DNA from: VYFG01 sp965221795
Lineage (GTDB): Bacteria; Pseudomonadota; Gammaproteobacteria; Arenicellales; Poriferihabitantaceae
Assembly (NCBI GenBank): GCA_965221795.1
Contig: OZ244914.1
Span: forward strand, 1,860,001 to 1,924,000
Direction: 5' to 3'
Length of the DNA stretch: 64,000 bases
The position numbers and the translations under genes were made by a program. Below the pieces are notes generated by a model that worked only from the letters and a program-made list of their open reading frames with translations, had not been told where the DNA came from and made no database searches. This document shows, piece by piece, positions 27,251 through 34,730 of this stretch; position 1 is the stretch's first letter; each line of letters starts with the position of its first letter.

Positions 27251-27589
27251 TCAAAACCGGATGAGGAAACCAAGAATGACCACCGCGGCCACCCACAACC
27301 CGATCTGCCAGCGCAGATTGTCCTTGTCTCGCCTATGGGTTTCCGCATCACGTTCGATATCTCGCTTGGTCATATCGGTCTTCCAGTTAGCCATATCGGT
27401 TTTCCAGTTAGCCATATCAGTCTTCCAGTTGGCCATGTCGGCCCGTAGCCGATCCACTGCCGACTCGGTTTCAGCGTAATTCGCTTTCATGTCTGCCCTC
27501 AATACAGCGACTTCTTTCGCCAGTTGTTGGTTCTGTTCCTGCAGTTCCCGGAACTGTTTTGCCAGTTCCTGAATATCACTTTCCATCAT
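27251..27589 (-). CDS. Small coiled-coil membrane-anchored protein, paralogue B
   Basis: 112 residues, the longest of the three copies. The N-terminus adds an FRELQEQNQQLAKEV stretch to the coiled coil, there are three DMANWKT heptads rather than two, and the tail helix (LWVAAVVILGFLIRF) is identical to the others. The 21-bp heptad-coding unit is repeated nearly exactly in the DNA, so slippage can change coil length without breaking the frame. Leader with two CTATC units at 27594-27603. Function unknown. Confidence 0.75.
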   Translation of the reverse strand: MMESDIQELAKQFRELQEQNQQLAKEVAVLRADMKANYAETESAVDRLRADMANWKTDMANWKTDMANWKTDMTKRDIERDAETHRRDKDNLRWQIGLWVAAVVILGFLIRF

Positions 27590-27800
27590 ATTCCTATCCT
27601 ATCCGACTGCGGATCGGTTTTTCAAGTTTCGGTTTCATCCGGCCCTGCGCAGATCATCCAGGTCGCACCCTACCCCTGCCCGGGGATCGTGGGGAAATGA
27701 AAAATGCGCCAAAACACCTGGGAAGGGCTGAAATCGCCCTTGTTCGACCAATCCGGGGGCGACAGTAAGAGTTTGCCTGATTTACGGCCGTGGAGGCGCT

Positions 27801-28097
27801 TCAAAACCGGATGAGGAAACCAAGAATGACCACCGCGGCCACCCACAACCCGATCTGCCAGCGCAGATTATCCTTGTCTCGCCTATGGGTTTCCGCATCG
27901 CGTTCGATATCCCGCTTGGTCATATCGGTCTTCCAGTTGGCCATATCGGTTTTCCAGTTAGCCATGTCAGTCTTCCAGTTGGCCATGTCAGCCCGGAACC
28001 GTTCGAGCGTTCCTTGCAGGTCCGATTGCAATGTCTTCATTTTCTCCTCCAGAACGGCAAGCCGTTCCGACAGTTCATGATTCGTGGGTTCAGTCAT
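27801..28097 (-). CDS. Small coiled-coil membrane-anchored protein, paralogue C
   Basis: 98 residues. The last ~65 residues match paralogue B (three DMANWKT heptads, DIERDAETHRRDKDNLRW, tail helix), but the N-terminus differs: MTEPTNHELSERLAVLEEKMKTLQSDLQGTLERFR, a typical leucine-zipper-like coil. This indicates recombination between a different coiled-coil head and the shared repeat-plus-anchor module, or divergence of the ancestral copy. It is the copy furthest upstream in the transcription direction. Confidence 0.75.
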   Translation of the reverse strand: MTEPTNHELSERLAVLEEKMKTLQSDLQGTLERFRADMANWKTDMANWKTDMANWKTDMTKRDIERDAETHRRDKDNLRWQIGLWVAAVVILGFLIRF

Positions 28098-28111
28098 GTC
28101 CCTATCCTATC

Positions 28112-28418
28112 CGATGGTTAATCGGATTTTCAAGTTTTAGTCGGAACCTTCTGCAATTAACCAGTGCATGCTGACACTTCTCCCGTTCCTTAATCAGGGA
28201 TCTGGTGTTTTCACTGCCTGGATCCTTTGCATATCCGATCGACCGATCCAGATACTCAATCTCCAGGAACAGAGGGTCGGTAAAAAATGGAATTTCCAAG
28301 TCTGCCTAATGCAAGCATAATTCCATTTGGATGGGTGTCCGGTGCTATACATTCGTACCTGATTCTGGTATAAGGTGCGGCCCCGAAATTCACCAAGCAG
28401 TTATTCAGGAGTCGGTCA
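28112..28418. other. Intergenic stretch upstream of rpmB
   Basis: A 307-bp gap. A 65-codon minus-strand frame (28102-28299) has no recognisable features and is not called. The part next to rpmB is AT-richer and should carry the rpmB-rpmG promoter, but no clear pair of hexamers is seen. Confidence 0.5.
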
Positions 28419-28655
28419 ATGGCAAGAGTATGTCAGGTCACTGGGAAGCGGGTCATGATGGGCAATAACGTATCGCATGCCCACAACAAGACCCGGCGCA
28501 AATTTCAGCCCAACCTCCATCATCATCGATTTTGGGTGGAGAAGGAGAACCGCTGGGTGAGATTGCGGGTTTCTTCCACCGGACTGCGTATCATTGACAG
28601 AAAGGGGATTGACGCGGTGTTGGAAGACATTCGGTCCCGGGGAACCAAAATCTGA
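28419..28655 (+). CDS. rpmB: 50S ribosomal protein L28
   Basis: 78 residues with the L28 opening MARVCQVTGKRVMMGNNVSHAHNKTRRKFQPNLH and the FWVEKENRWVRLRVSSTGLRIIDRKGID core. A GGAG ribosome site lies upstream of ATG. Normal length. L33 follows after 13 bp, the standard rpmBG operon. Confidence 0.98.
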   Translation: MARVCQVTGKRVMMGNNVSHAHNKTRRKFQPNLHHHRFWVEKENRWVRLRVSSTGLRIIDRKGIDAVLEDIRSRGTKI

Positions 28656-28668
28656 AGAGGTCGAAGAT

Positions 28669-28824
28669 ATGCGTGACAAAATCAAACTTGTGTCCAGTGC
28701 GGGTACCGGTCATTTTTATACCACGACCAAGAACAAGCGTACTATGACGGAAAAAATGCAGATCAAGAAATTTGACCCGGTAGTCCGCAAGCATGTGATC
28801 TACAAGGAAGGCAAGATCAAGTGA
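28669..28824 (+). CDS. rpmG: 50S ribosomal protein L33
   Basis: 51 residues (MRDKIKLVSSAGTGHFYTT, KNKRTMTEKMQIKKFDPVVRKHV, YKEGKIK). ATG 28669 with GAAGAGG upstream; the frame is open further into rpmB but this start fits the family. This is the cysteine-free (zinc-independent) form: no CxxC pairs are present. Confidence 0.97.
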   Translation: MRDKIKLVSSAGTGHFYTTTKNKRTMTEKMQIKKFDPVVRKHVIYKEGKIK

Positions 28825-28904
28825 CCGGTGTGTTGCTGAGGCAGAGTTGTAACCGCTTCGTCGGTTCCCCCTTGGAGAAGGCGCATGCCATGAGCCGATG
28901 AAGG

Positions 28905-29567
28905 ATGGGCTGGCCGCAAGTACCCGGCTCTCCAGAGACTGTTGAGCCGGTGGTGATTTCCCGAAGAGCCGTGGTATGCACGGCGGCGCTTGCTGCTTTG
29001 GCTTCCAGCGCGGATGCCCTGGCGCTGCTTTGGAAGACTCCCCGCCAACCTGCCGGCCCGTTTTACCCTGCAATCATCCCTCTGGATGCGGACGCCGACC
29101 TGGTGCAGGTGGATGGGATGTCACGGCTTGCGACTGGGATCATTACCCATCTGACCGGGCGTGTGGTGGACCCCAATGGCCACCCAATCGCCAAAGCCAA
29201 AGTAGAGATTTGGCAATGTGATGCCTTCGGGGCTTACAAGCATCCTCGGGACCGTGGGGACATATCCGAGCGAGAATTTCAGGGCTACGGTCATACCCGT
29301 ACTTCCCGGCAGGGTGAATTCCACTTCCGTACCATTCGTCCGGTCCGTTACCCTGGCCGTACCCCTCATATTCATGCCAGAGTCACCACTTCGTATATCC
29401 CTGCATTCACGACCCAGTTTTATATTGAGGGGGAAGCGCAAAATGCGGAGGATTTTCTTTACCGACAAATTCCGGAAAGCCTCCGCCCAATGGTGACGGC
29501 GCGATATCCGTCCAGCGCAAAGGAATCGGACACTGTAATCCCGAATTATCCAGTCATTGTCGGCTGA
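28905..29567 (+). CDS. Exported intradiol ring-cleavage dioxygenase-like protein
   Basis: 220 residues with the protocatechuate 3,4-dioxygenase beta-sandwich pattern: GPFYPAIIP, LTGRVVDPNGHPIAKAKVEIWQCDAFGAYKHPRD, GYGHTRTSRQGEFHFRTIRPVRYPGRTPHIHARV, and YIEGE near the end. The four non-heme Fe(III) ligands are recognisable: Tyr in AYKHP, Tyr in VRYPGR, and the two His of PHIH. An N-terminal twin-arginine-like segment (ISRRAVVCTAALAALASSADALA) suggests export. Catechol cleavage is likely, but the substrate and periplasmic role are unknown; it stands alone with no aromatic pathway genes. Confidence 0.85.
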   Translation: MGWPQVPGSPETVEPVVISRRAVVCTAALAALASSADALALLWKTPRQPAGPFYPAIIPLDADADLVQVDGMSRLATGIITHLTGRVVDPNGHPIAKAKVEIWQCDAFGAYKHPRDRGDISEREFQGYGHTRTSRQGEFHFRTIRPVRYPGRTPHIHARVTTSYIPAFTTQFYIEGEAQNAEDFLYRQIPESLRPMVTARYPSSAKESDTVIPNYPVIVG

Positions 29568-29700
29568 CAATCAATCGCGGGCATGGTGCCTCTCGACGGC
29601 TTCCAGTGATTTGCAACCAGGCCGGAAGGAAAAGGTCCAGGACTGGTTGTCGTTGGATGTCAGGCCTTGCCGATGGGCGCAGAAGTTTGATAATATAAAG

Positions 29701-29725
29701 GGGAATTATATCGAATAGTAACATT
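29701..29725 (+). repeat. Left terminal inverted repeat of the IS1595 transposon
   Basis: Starts GGGAATTATATCGAA and ends AGTAACATT. It matches the reverse complement of the right end in 24 of 25 positions (T versus A at position 16). Directly preceded by ATATAAAG. Confidence 0.95.
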
Positions 29726-29736
29726 GGCCCTTTGAT

Positions 29737-29904
29737 CTAGGGCTTTTTGGACTTCTGAAAAAAGGCCCGTTGCAGCGTAGCCAGGTCCGCTCCGGGCATC
29801 TCATATTCCCGTTCCAGTTCCGCTTTGCTGGGCTGGTAGTGGACGTCAAAGGGATCAGGTGTGGGTCGGGTCTTTCTGTGTGATGTATTGGACCTTGTTT
29901 TCAT
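29737..29904 (-). CDS. Small hypothetical passenger protein, 55 aa
   Basis: Begins MKTRSNTSHRKTRPTPDPFD and continues VHYQPSKAELEREYEMPGADL, a basic tail followed by an acidic amphipathic helix. Layout and size recall small DNA-associated or antitoxin-like proteins, but no family is recognised. It lies between the left inverted repeat and the divergent methyltransferase gene, so it is cargo of the transposon. I use ATG 29904; an upstream ATG at 29961 would add 19 less plausible residues. Confidence 0.45.
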   Translation of the reverse strand: MKTRSNTSHRKTRPTPDPFDVHYQPSKAELEREYEMPGADLATLQRAFFQKSKKP

Positions 29905-29973
29905 AGCAGATCCTCGGAAAGTCGGGGAATTATCTGTAATAATAACCCAACCACACAACAATACAGCACATTC

Positions 29974-31268
29974 ATGACAGGTACAACGAAATCTGCTAGT
30001 CTGAAGAGAGGCAGACCGCAGACCGCAATTTAAGTGTCGGCCCGAACTGGGCTAACCAGACCATCTGGACAGGGGACAATCTCCCCATCATGCGGGGGAT
30101 GAATTCGGAGTCTGTGGACCTGATCTATCTGGATCCCCCGTTCAACTCCAAAGCCGATTATGCGGCTCCGATCGGCAGCCGGGCTGCCGGTGCCGAATTC
30201 AAGGATACCTGGACCTTGCAGGACGTGGATATCGCCTGGCTGGACCTGATCGAAAACAAACACCCGAAATGATGGCGGGTCATACAGGCTGCCATGACCA
30301 ACAGCGATAAGTCCTATTTGATTTACATGGCAGTACGGTTGTTGGAAATGCAGCGGCTGCTGAAACCAACAGGAAGCATTTATCTTCATTGTGATCCGAC
30401 GATGAGCCACTATTTGAAACTGGTTATGGATGCCATCTTTGGACGGGAAAATTTCAAGAATGATATTATTTGGAATCGCTCAGGAGGATTCAAACGGAAA
30501 ACGGCTCGCCTTTTTCCCACCAAAAACGACAATATTCTCTTTTATGCACTGGACAGTAAAATCCATACATTTTCTACCCAATACAGACCTCACAGGCCGG
30601 AATACATAAAGCGGTTTAAGGCCGACGCTTCTGGAAGGCTGTTTCGTTCTGATGTCAATCCAACTGGCGGCGGTCGCCGTACCATTTATCTGGATGAAAC
30701 TTTAGGAGATATTGTCGACTCTGTTTGGATAGATATTCCTCCTGCAAATCCGGCGGCAAAAGAACGTGTGGGTTATCCAACACAGAAACCGATTGCTTTG
30801 TTGCGACGCATCCTGAAAGCTTCCTGTCCCGAAAACGGGGTTGTGCTGGATCCTTTTTGTGGATGTGCTACCACGTGCGTTGCAGCGGAAGAATTAAGCA
30901 GGCAATGGGTGGGAATTGATATCAGTTCCAAAGCCTATGATCTGGTCAAGGATCGAATGGACCGGGAAATCGGCTTCTCTACCTATACTTGCCCCCATCG
31001 CACGGATATTCCCCAGAGAACGGATATCCAGCCATTAAAGCGGTATAACCACCCGGACAACCGGAAATACCTGTACGGCGAACAGGGAGGAATCTGTAAC
31101 GGCTGCCGGGAACATTTTCTGATCCAGAATTTTACGGTAGATCACATCATTTCTCGCAAGCAAGGAGGGACCGATCATCTGGACAATCTGCAATTGCTCT
31201 GTGCCCGATGCAACTCGGTCAAGGGAGACCGAGGGCAGGAGTATCTTATAACAAGACTGGCTGCGTGA
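29974..31268 (+). pseudogene. Broken DNA methyltransferase with C-terminal HNH domain
   Basis: A beta-class N6-adenine/N4-cytosine methyltransferase. Motif IV is in LIYLDPPFNSKADY, motif I is later, in VVLDPFCGCATTCVAAE, followed by WVGIDIS. An HNH nuclease-type domain closes the protein (CNGCREHF, FTVDHIISRKQGGTDHLDNLQLLCARCNSVKGD). Two lesions are seen. Translation from ATG 29974 (MTGTTKSASLKRGRPQTA) leaves the frame at about 30025, next to a duplicated GCAGACC. The main frame has an in-frame TGA at 30273-30275, between KHPK and WRVIQAA. An internal restart at 30294 would give 324 residues lacking motif IV. Base composition is more AT-rich than the flanks. Confidence 0.85.
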
Positions 31269-31276
31269 CCTGTCGA

Positions 31277-32221
31277 CTACGCCTGGATCAAATCCACATA
31301 ACGCAACCGCTTCCCCTCCATTCGCCTGACCATCCAGTCCATCTGGTCCATGGTGTCCAGTTCGCGGTCATTGAACCGCCCGGAAAATTCATGGACATAA
31401 CGGTTCAAGTGCTTCTCGCTCATATGGTGGTAAGTGCCATGGTAGCCCCGCTTCAGTAACGCCCAAAACGACTCAATGCCGTTGGTGTGGGCTTGGTCGT
31501 TCACCCACTCACTGACCGAATGTTTCACCGTTTCATGGGGATTCGGGAGCCCTTGGTAGCCCTTCCATTCGTCGCTGTAAATCGTGGTCGTGTATTCGGT
31601 GACCTCGCCCAGGAATTCGTGCAGGCAGGTTCTGCTGGCCGAAGGAATGACCTTGGCTTGGATGGTGTTGGTTTCCCGATCCTTGGCTCCGACCACCGTC
31701 GCTTTCCCCACGGCTCCCCGACCCGCATGTAGTTTCTTGTGGGCATGCTTGTTGATCTCCTTGCCGCCGATGTAAGTCTCATCTACTTCTACCGGCCCCG
31801 GGAACTGACCCGTTTCGGATTGGAAAACATCCCGGAGCCGATGCAGCATAAACCAGGCCGCTTTCTGTCCAATGCCCAATTCCCGGTGCAGTTTCATCGA
31901 ACTGATGCCTTTCAGGTTCGTAGTGAACAGGTAAATGCCCACGGCCCAATGACGATACTTGATCTTGGAGCCTTCCATCACCGAGCCTTTCTTTACGCTG
32001 AACATCGGCTTGCCCTTACACTCCCGGCAACGATGGGTCATGGTGGGATGCGTAATATCACTTTGCACATTGTGGGTTCCACAATGAGGGCAGACCGGAC
32101 CATCCGGCCACCGCCATTCCTCAATCCATTTGCGGGCGCTTTCCTCGGTGCCAAACATTTCCGCAATTTCCAGAAGCGTTAATCCTTTCCTTTTGTACTT
32201 ACCGGGTGCTGACTGGGCCAT
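31277..32221 (-). CDS. IS1595-family transposase
   Basis: A 314-residue DDE-type transposase of the ISXO2-like group. An N-terminal zinc ribbon (CPHCGTHNVQ, then CRECKGKPMFSVKKGSVM) is followed by a YRHWAVGIYLFTTNLKGISSMKLHRELGIGQKAAWFMLHRLR helix-turn-helix region. The catalytic domain has VEVDETYIGGKE, TTTIYSDEWKGYQGL and HTNGIESFWALLKRGYHGTYHHMSEKHL. The reading frame is intact, so the element may still be able to move. It ends 8 bp from the convergent methyltransferase pseudogene. Confidence 0.96.
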   Translation of the reverse strand: MAQSAPGKYKRKGLTLLEIAEMFGTEESARKWIEEWRWPDGPVCPHCGTHNVQSDITHPTMTHRCRECKGKPMFSVKKGSVMEGSKIKYRHWAVGIYLFTTNLKGISSMKLHRELGIGQKAAWFMLHRLRDVFQSETGQFPGPVEVDETYIGGKEINKHAHKKLHAGRGAVGKATVVGAKDRETNTIQAKVIPSASRTCLHEFLGEVTEYTTTIYSDEWKGYQGLPNPHETVKHSVSEWVNDQAHTNGIESFWALLKRGYHGTYHHMSEKHLNRYVHEFSGRFNDRELDTMDQMDWMVRRMEGKRLRYVDLIQA

Positions 32222-32282
32222 GATTCGGTCTCGGTTACGATTTACTGAATAGTAACATTATGGTCAATTTGTGTCAACTGAA

Positions 32283-32307
32283 AATGTTACTTTTCGATAT
32301 AATTCCC
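32283..32307 (-). repeat. Right terminal inverted repeat of the IS1595 transposon
   Basis: Plus strand reads AATGTTACT then TTTCGATATAATTCCC, followed by the ATATAAAG duplication at 32308-32315. A partial extra copy of the end motif (AATAGTAACATT) is at about 32251-32262, inside the element. Confidence 0.95.
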
Positions 32308-32361
32308 ATATAAAGACATCATTATATTGTTATCCCTTTATTCAAATCGGTTCTCGCTAGC

Positions 32362-33417
32362 ATGGCAAATGCGCTTGATACATTACTCGACGAAAAGGGC
32401 ATACTCCTCGCCGATGGCGCGACTGGATCCAACCTTTTCAAGGTCGGCCTTGTGACCGGCGACTCTCCGGAACTTTGGAACGACCTGTATCCGGAGAAAA
32501 TCGGCGGCTTGGCGCAAAGCTTTATTGACGCCGGCTCGGATATCATTCTGACGAACAGCTTTGGAGCGAATCGGCATCGTCTCAAACTGCACCAGAGTGA
32601 GCACCGTGTGGCGGAACTCAATGAGAAGGCGGTGCGTCTGGCTCGGGAGCGGGCAGACCGTGCCAATCGGCAAGTTCTGGTCGCAGGCTCGATAGGGCCG
32701 ACAGGAGAAATCATGCAGCCGGTCGGCCCACTCAGTGAGGCAGATGCCGCGGATGCATTTGAGGAACAGGCCAGAGCACTCAAGGCTGGCGGAGTTGACT
32801 TGGCGTGGATTGAAACCATGTCCTCAAGAGAGGAAGTGGCAGCCGCTGTTATCGGTGTCCTGCGTACCGGGTTACCTTATGCCGTGACCTTCAGTGTGGA
32901 CACCAATGGAAGAACCATGATGGGGCTGTCTCCTGCCGATATTATTACGCTGGCCCGTTCATTGCCAGAAAAGCCCTGTGCGGTTGGCATGAACTGTGGT
33001 GTGGGTCCATCCGAATCCATTGCGGCAGTCGTCAATATCCAGACTGCCTGTGACCAGCAGGCATTCCACCCGGTGATCATTGTCAAGGCCAACTGTGGGG
33101 TACCGGAATACATTGACGGTGAGATCGTCTACAGTGGAACCAGGGAAGTGATGGCTACATATGCCGGGATTGCGATTGATGCGGGCGCTCGGATTATCGG
33201 TGGATGTTGTGGCACGACAGCTGAGCATATTGTCTCCATGCGCCAATCCATTGACCGCCATGTTCGGGGAGAATGTCCGGATTTAGGCACGATTCAGGAG
33301 CGCCTCGGCGGGGTATCCACAGGGGCCAAGGCGCAGATGCGGGGTGAGATGAGTATTCAAGCCGGTGCAGTATCAGACCGGGGTACCGCCCGCCCAAGAC
33401 GAAGACGGAAGGCATAG
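32362..33417 (+). CDS. Homocysteine S-methyltransferase family protein (betaine-type)
   Basis: A 351-residue zinc enzyme that would methylate homocysteine to methionine. The barrel opens ILLADGATGSNLFKVGL and has ILTNSFGANRHRL, VAGSIGPTGEIMQPVGPLSEADA, and the zinc-binding cysteines in MNCGVGPS and GGCCGTTAEHI. The overall pattern resembles bacterial betaine-homocysteine methyltransferases rather than the MetH N-domain. The C-terminal ~40 residues are basic (RPRRRRKA) and unusual. The IS1595 transposon ends only 47 bp upstream, so the native promoter has probably been displaced. Confidence 0.85.
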   Translation: MANALDTLLDEKGILLADGATGSNLFKVGLVTGDSPELWNDLYPEKIGGLAQSFIDAGSDIILTNSFGANRHRLKLHQSEHRVAELNEKAVRLARERADRANRQVLVAGSIGPTGEIMQPVGPLSEADAADAFEEQARALKAGGVDLAWIETMSSREEVAAAVIGVLRTGLPYAVTFSVDTNGRTMMGLSPADIITLARSLPEKPCAVGMNCGVGPSESIAAVVNIQTACDQQAFHPVIIVKANCGVPEYIDGEIVYSGTREVMATYAGIAIDAGARIIGGCCGTTAEHIVSMRQSIDRHVRGECPDLGTIQERLGGVSTGAKAQMRGEMSIQAGAVSDRGTARPRRRRKA

Positions 33418-33725
33418 GCAGACAGGATGCCAGACAGTCCACGAATTAGGTGGTGTTCGGTTTGGCCAGGTCGGATGGAGTGTGCGGTGCCGAAATCGGT
33501 GGATAACCAGAAGGTTTGCGAGCAGTGATATAGCGCATGGTCATCCGGTGGCTTGGCTTTGGGATGGCCGGACACAATGCAGCGAAGATGTGCAGAGACC
33601 AAAGGGATTTCATGCTTGGACACGCTGCGCTACTGCAGATGATTTCCCTCAGTTAAGTGCTTTGCGGCTCACATGGTCGATTGACCATGGTACACTCTAC
33701 CCACTCTTCCGACCGGTGGGAGCAA
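33418..33725. other. Intergenic stretch with a dyad near the next gene
   Basis: No gene. A perfect 7-bp dyad, CATGGTC-GATT-GACCATG (33672-33689), lies next to a -10-like TACACT (33691-33696), about 30 bp before the deacetylase-like gene. This is a possible operator. Nothing else is recognised. Confidence 0.4.
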
Positions 33726-34667
33726 ATGAAGACTGCCTATGTCCATGACCCCGTTTTCCTGACCCATGATACGGGTGCGGGCCATCCAGAGAGAGCAGCT
33801 CGTCTGCAGGCCGTGCAGGCATTGATGGCTACCCAAGACTGGTATGGGAAGCTCCAACCGGTCTCTCCGGTGCCGGTTGCGCAACAATGGATTGAGCGAG
33901 TACACAAGCCAGGCTATGCAAGCCGCATTCACGATGCGTGTACTGCCGGAGACCCTTGGATTGACACGCCGGATGTGGCGGTGTGTCGAGAATCTTCCGA
34001 TGTCGCGCTCAAGGCAACCGGTAGTCTATTGGCATTGGTCGATGGAATTATGGCGGGCCAGTCCGATAACGGCTTTGCCTTGGTGCGACCGCCAGGTCAT
34101 CATGCCGAACACGATGCCGCCATGGGGTTTTGTCTGTATAACAGTGTGGCGATTGCCGCACGCTATCTGCAGCAATACCATGGGATCGAACGGGTACTGA
34201 TACTGGATTGGGACGTGCATCATGGCAATGGTACTCAGCACGCCTTTGAGCGCGACCCGAGCGTGATGTTCATTAGCTTGCATCAGTATCCTCATTATCC
34301 TGGCACTGGCCAGCGCTCCGAGACCGGAATCGGAACCGCTGAAGGCACCACCGTCAACTGCCCCATGAGCCCGGGCTCCGGGGATGACCACTATCGCCAA
34401 GCTTTCGAAGAGGTGGTGATCCCCCGCGCTAAGGCCTTTCGTCCGGATTTCATTTTGGTTTCTGCCGGCTTCGACGCTCACCATGCCGACCCCCTGGGGT
34501 CTATTTGCCTGACCCGGGAGAGCTATGCCTGGATGACTCGAATGGTGATGGAGGTTGCCGATGCATGTTGTGCAGGGCGCATTGCTTCCGTGCTCGAAGG
34601 AGGCTATGACTTACAAGCCCTGGCTGAGTCGGTGACCGAACATGTACGAGTATTGCATCAGGGATAG
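33726..34667 (+). CDS. Histone deacetylase-like amidohydrolase
   Basis: A 313-residue zinc-dependent deacetylase of the arginase/HDAC fold. Class II-like features are present: YVHDPVFLTHDTGAGHPERAARL, the catalytic His pair in RPPGHHAEHDAAMGFCLYNSVAIAARY, the zinc ligands in LDWDVHHGNGTQHAF and SAGFDAHHADPLG, and EGGYDL near the end. In bacteria such enzymes act on acetylpolyamines or other acetylamides; the substrate is not evident here. I start at ATG 33726 (MKTAYVHDPVF); an upstream in-frame ATG adds 23 atypical residues. Confidence 0.93.
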   Translation: MKTAYVHDPVFLTHDTGAGHPERAARLQAVQALMATQDWYGKLQPVSPVPVAQQWIERVHKPGYASRIHDACTAGDPWIDTPDVAVCRESSDVALKATGSLLALVDGIMAGQSDNGFALVRPPGHHAEHDAAMGFCLYNSVAIAARYLQQYHGIERVLILDWDVHHGNGTQHAFERDPSVMFISLHQYPHYPGTGQRSETGIGTAEGTTVNCPMSPGSGDDHYRQAFEEVVIPRAKAFRPDFILVSAGFDAHHADPLGSICLTRESYAWMTRMVMEVADACCAGRIASVLEGGYDLQALAESVTEHVRVLHQG

Positions 34668-34730
34668 GGGGCGTCGGCAATCGGCCCTTCGACCTGGCAC
34701 CGGTATCCCGGTCGGATGTTGGATCCGATT

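Larger units (their letters stand above)
26692..28111. repeat. Three tandem 0.4-0.5 kb repeat units, each with one small gene
   Basis: Three units start near 26692, 27166 and 27698. Each has a conserved 3' block (GGGCTGAAA...CGCCCTT hairpin, CGACCAATCCGGGG, then GGAGGCGCTTCAAAACCGG), a minus-strand gene, and a CTATC-rich 5' leader. Units 2 and 3 are the most alike in the gene's 3' half; unit 3 has a different N-terminal coding part. They arose by tandem duplication and then diverged. Confidence 0.85.
29701..32307. mobile_element. IS1595-family transposon with methyltransferase-HNH cargo
   Basis: A 2,607-bp element with 25-bp terminal inverted repeats that differ at one base (left 29701-29725, right 32283-32307) and an exact 8-bp target duplication, ATATAAAG, at 29693-29700 and 32308-32315. 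It encodes an IS1595-type transposase at its right side on the minus strand, a small minus-strand ORF at its left end, and between them a plus-strand DNA methyltransferase-HNH gene that is now broken. IS1595 elements are known to make 8-bp duplications and sometimes carry passengers. The element lies in the gap between the dioxygenase and the homocysteine methyltransferase gene. Confidence 0.93.

Noticed and set aside
28102..28299. Minus-strand 65-codon ORF upstream of the coiled-coil genes
   Set aside because: No family features, overlaps the repeat edge and the rpmB upstream region, and has no ribosome site that stands out.
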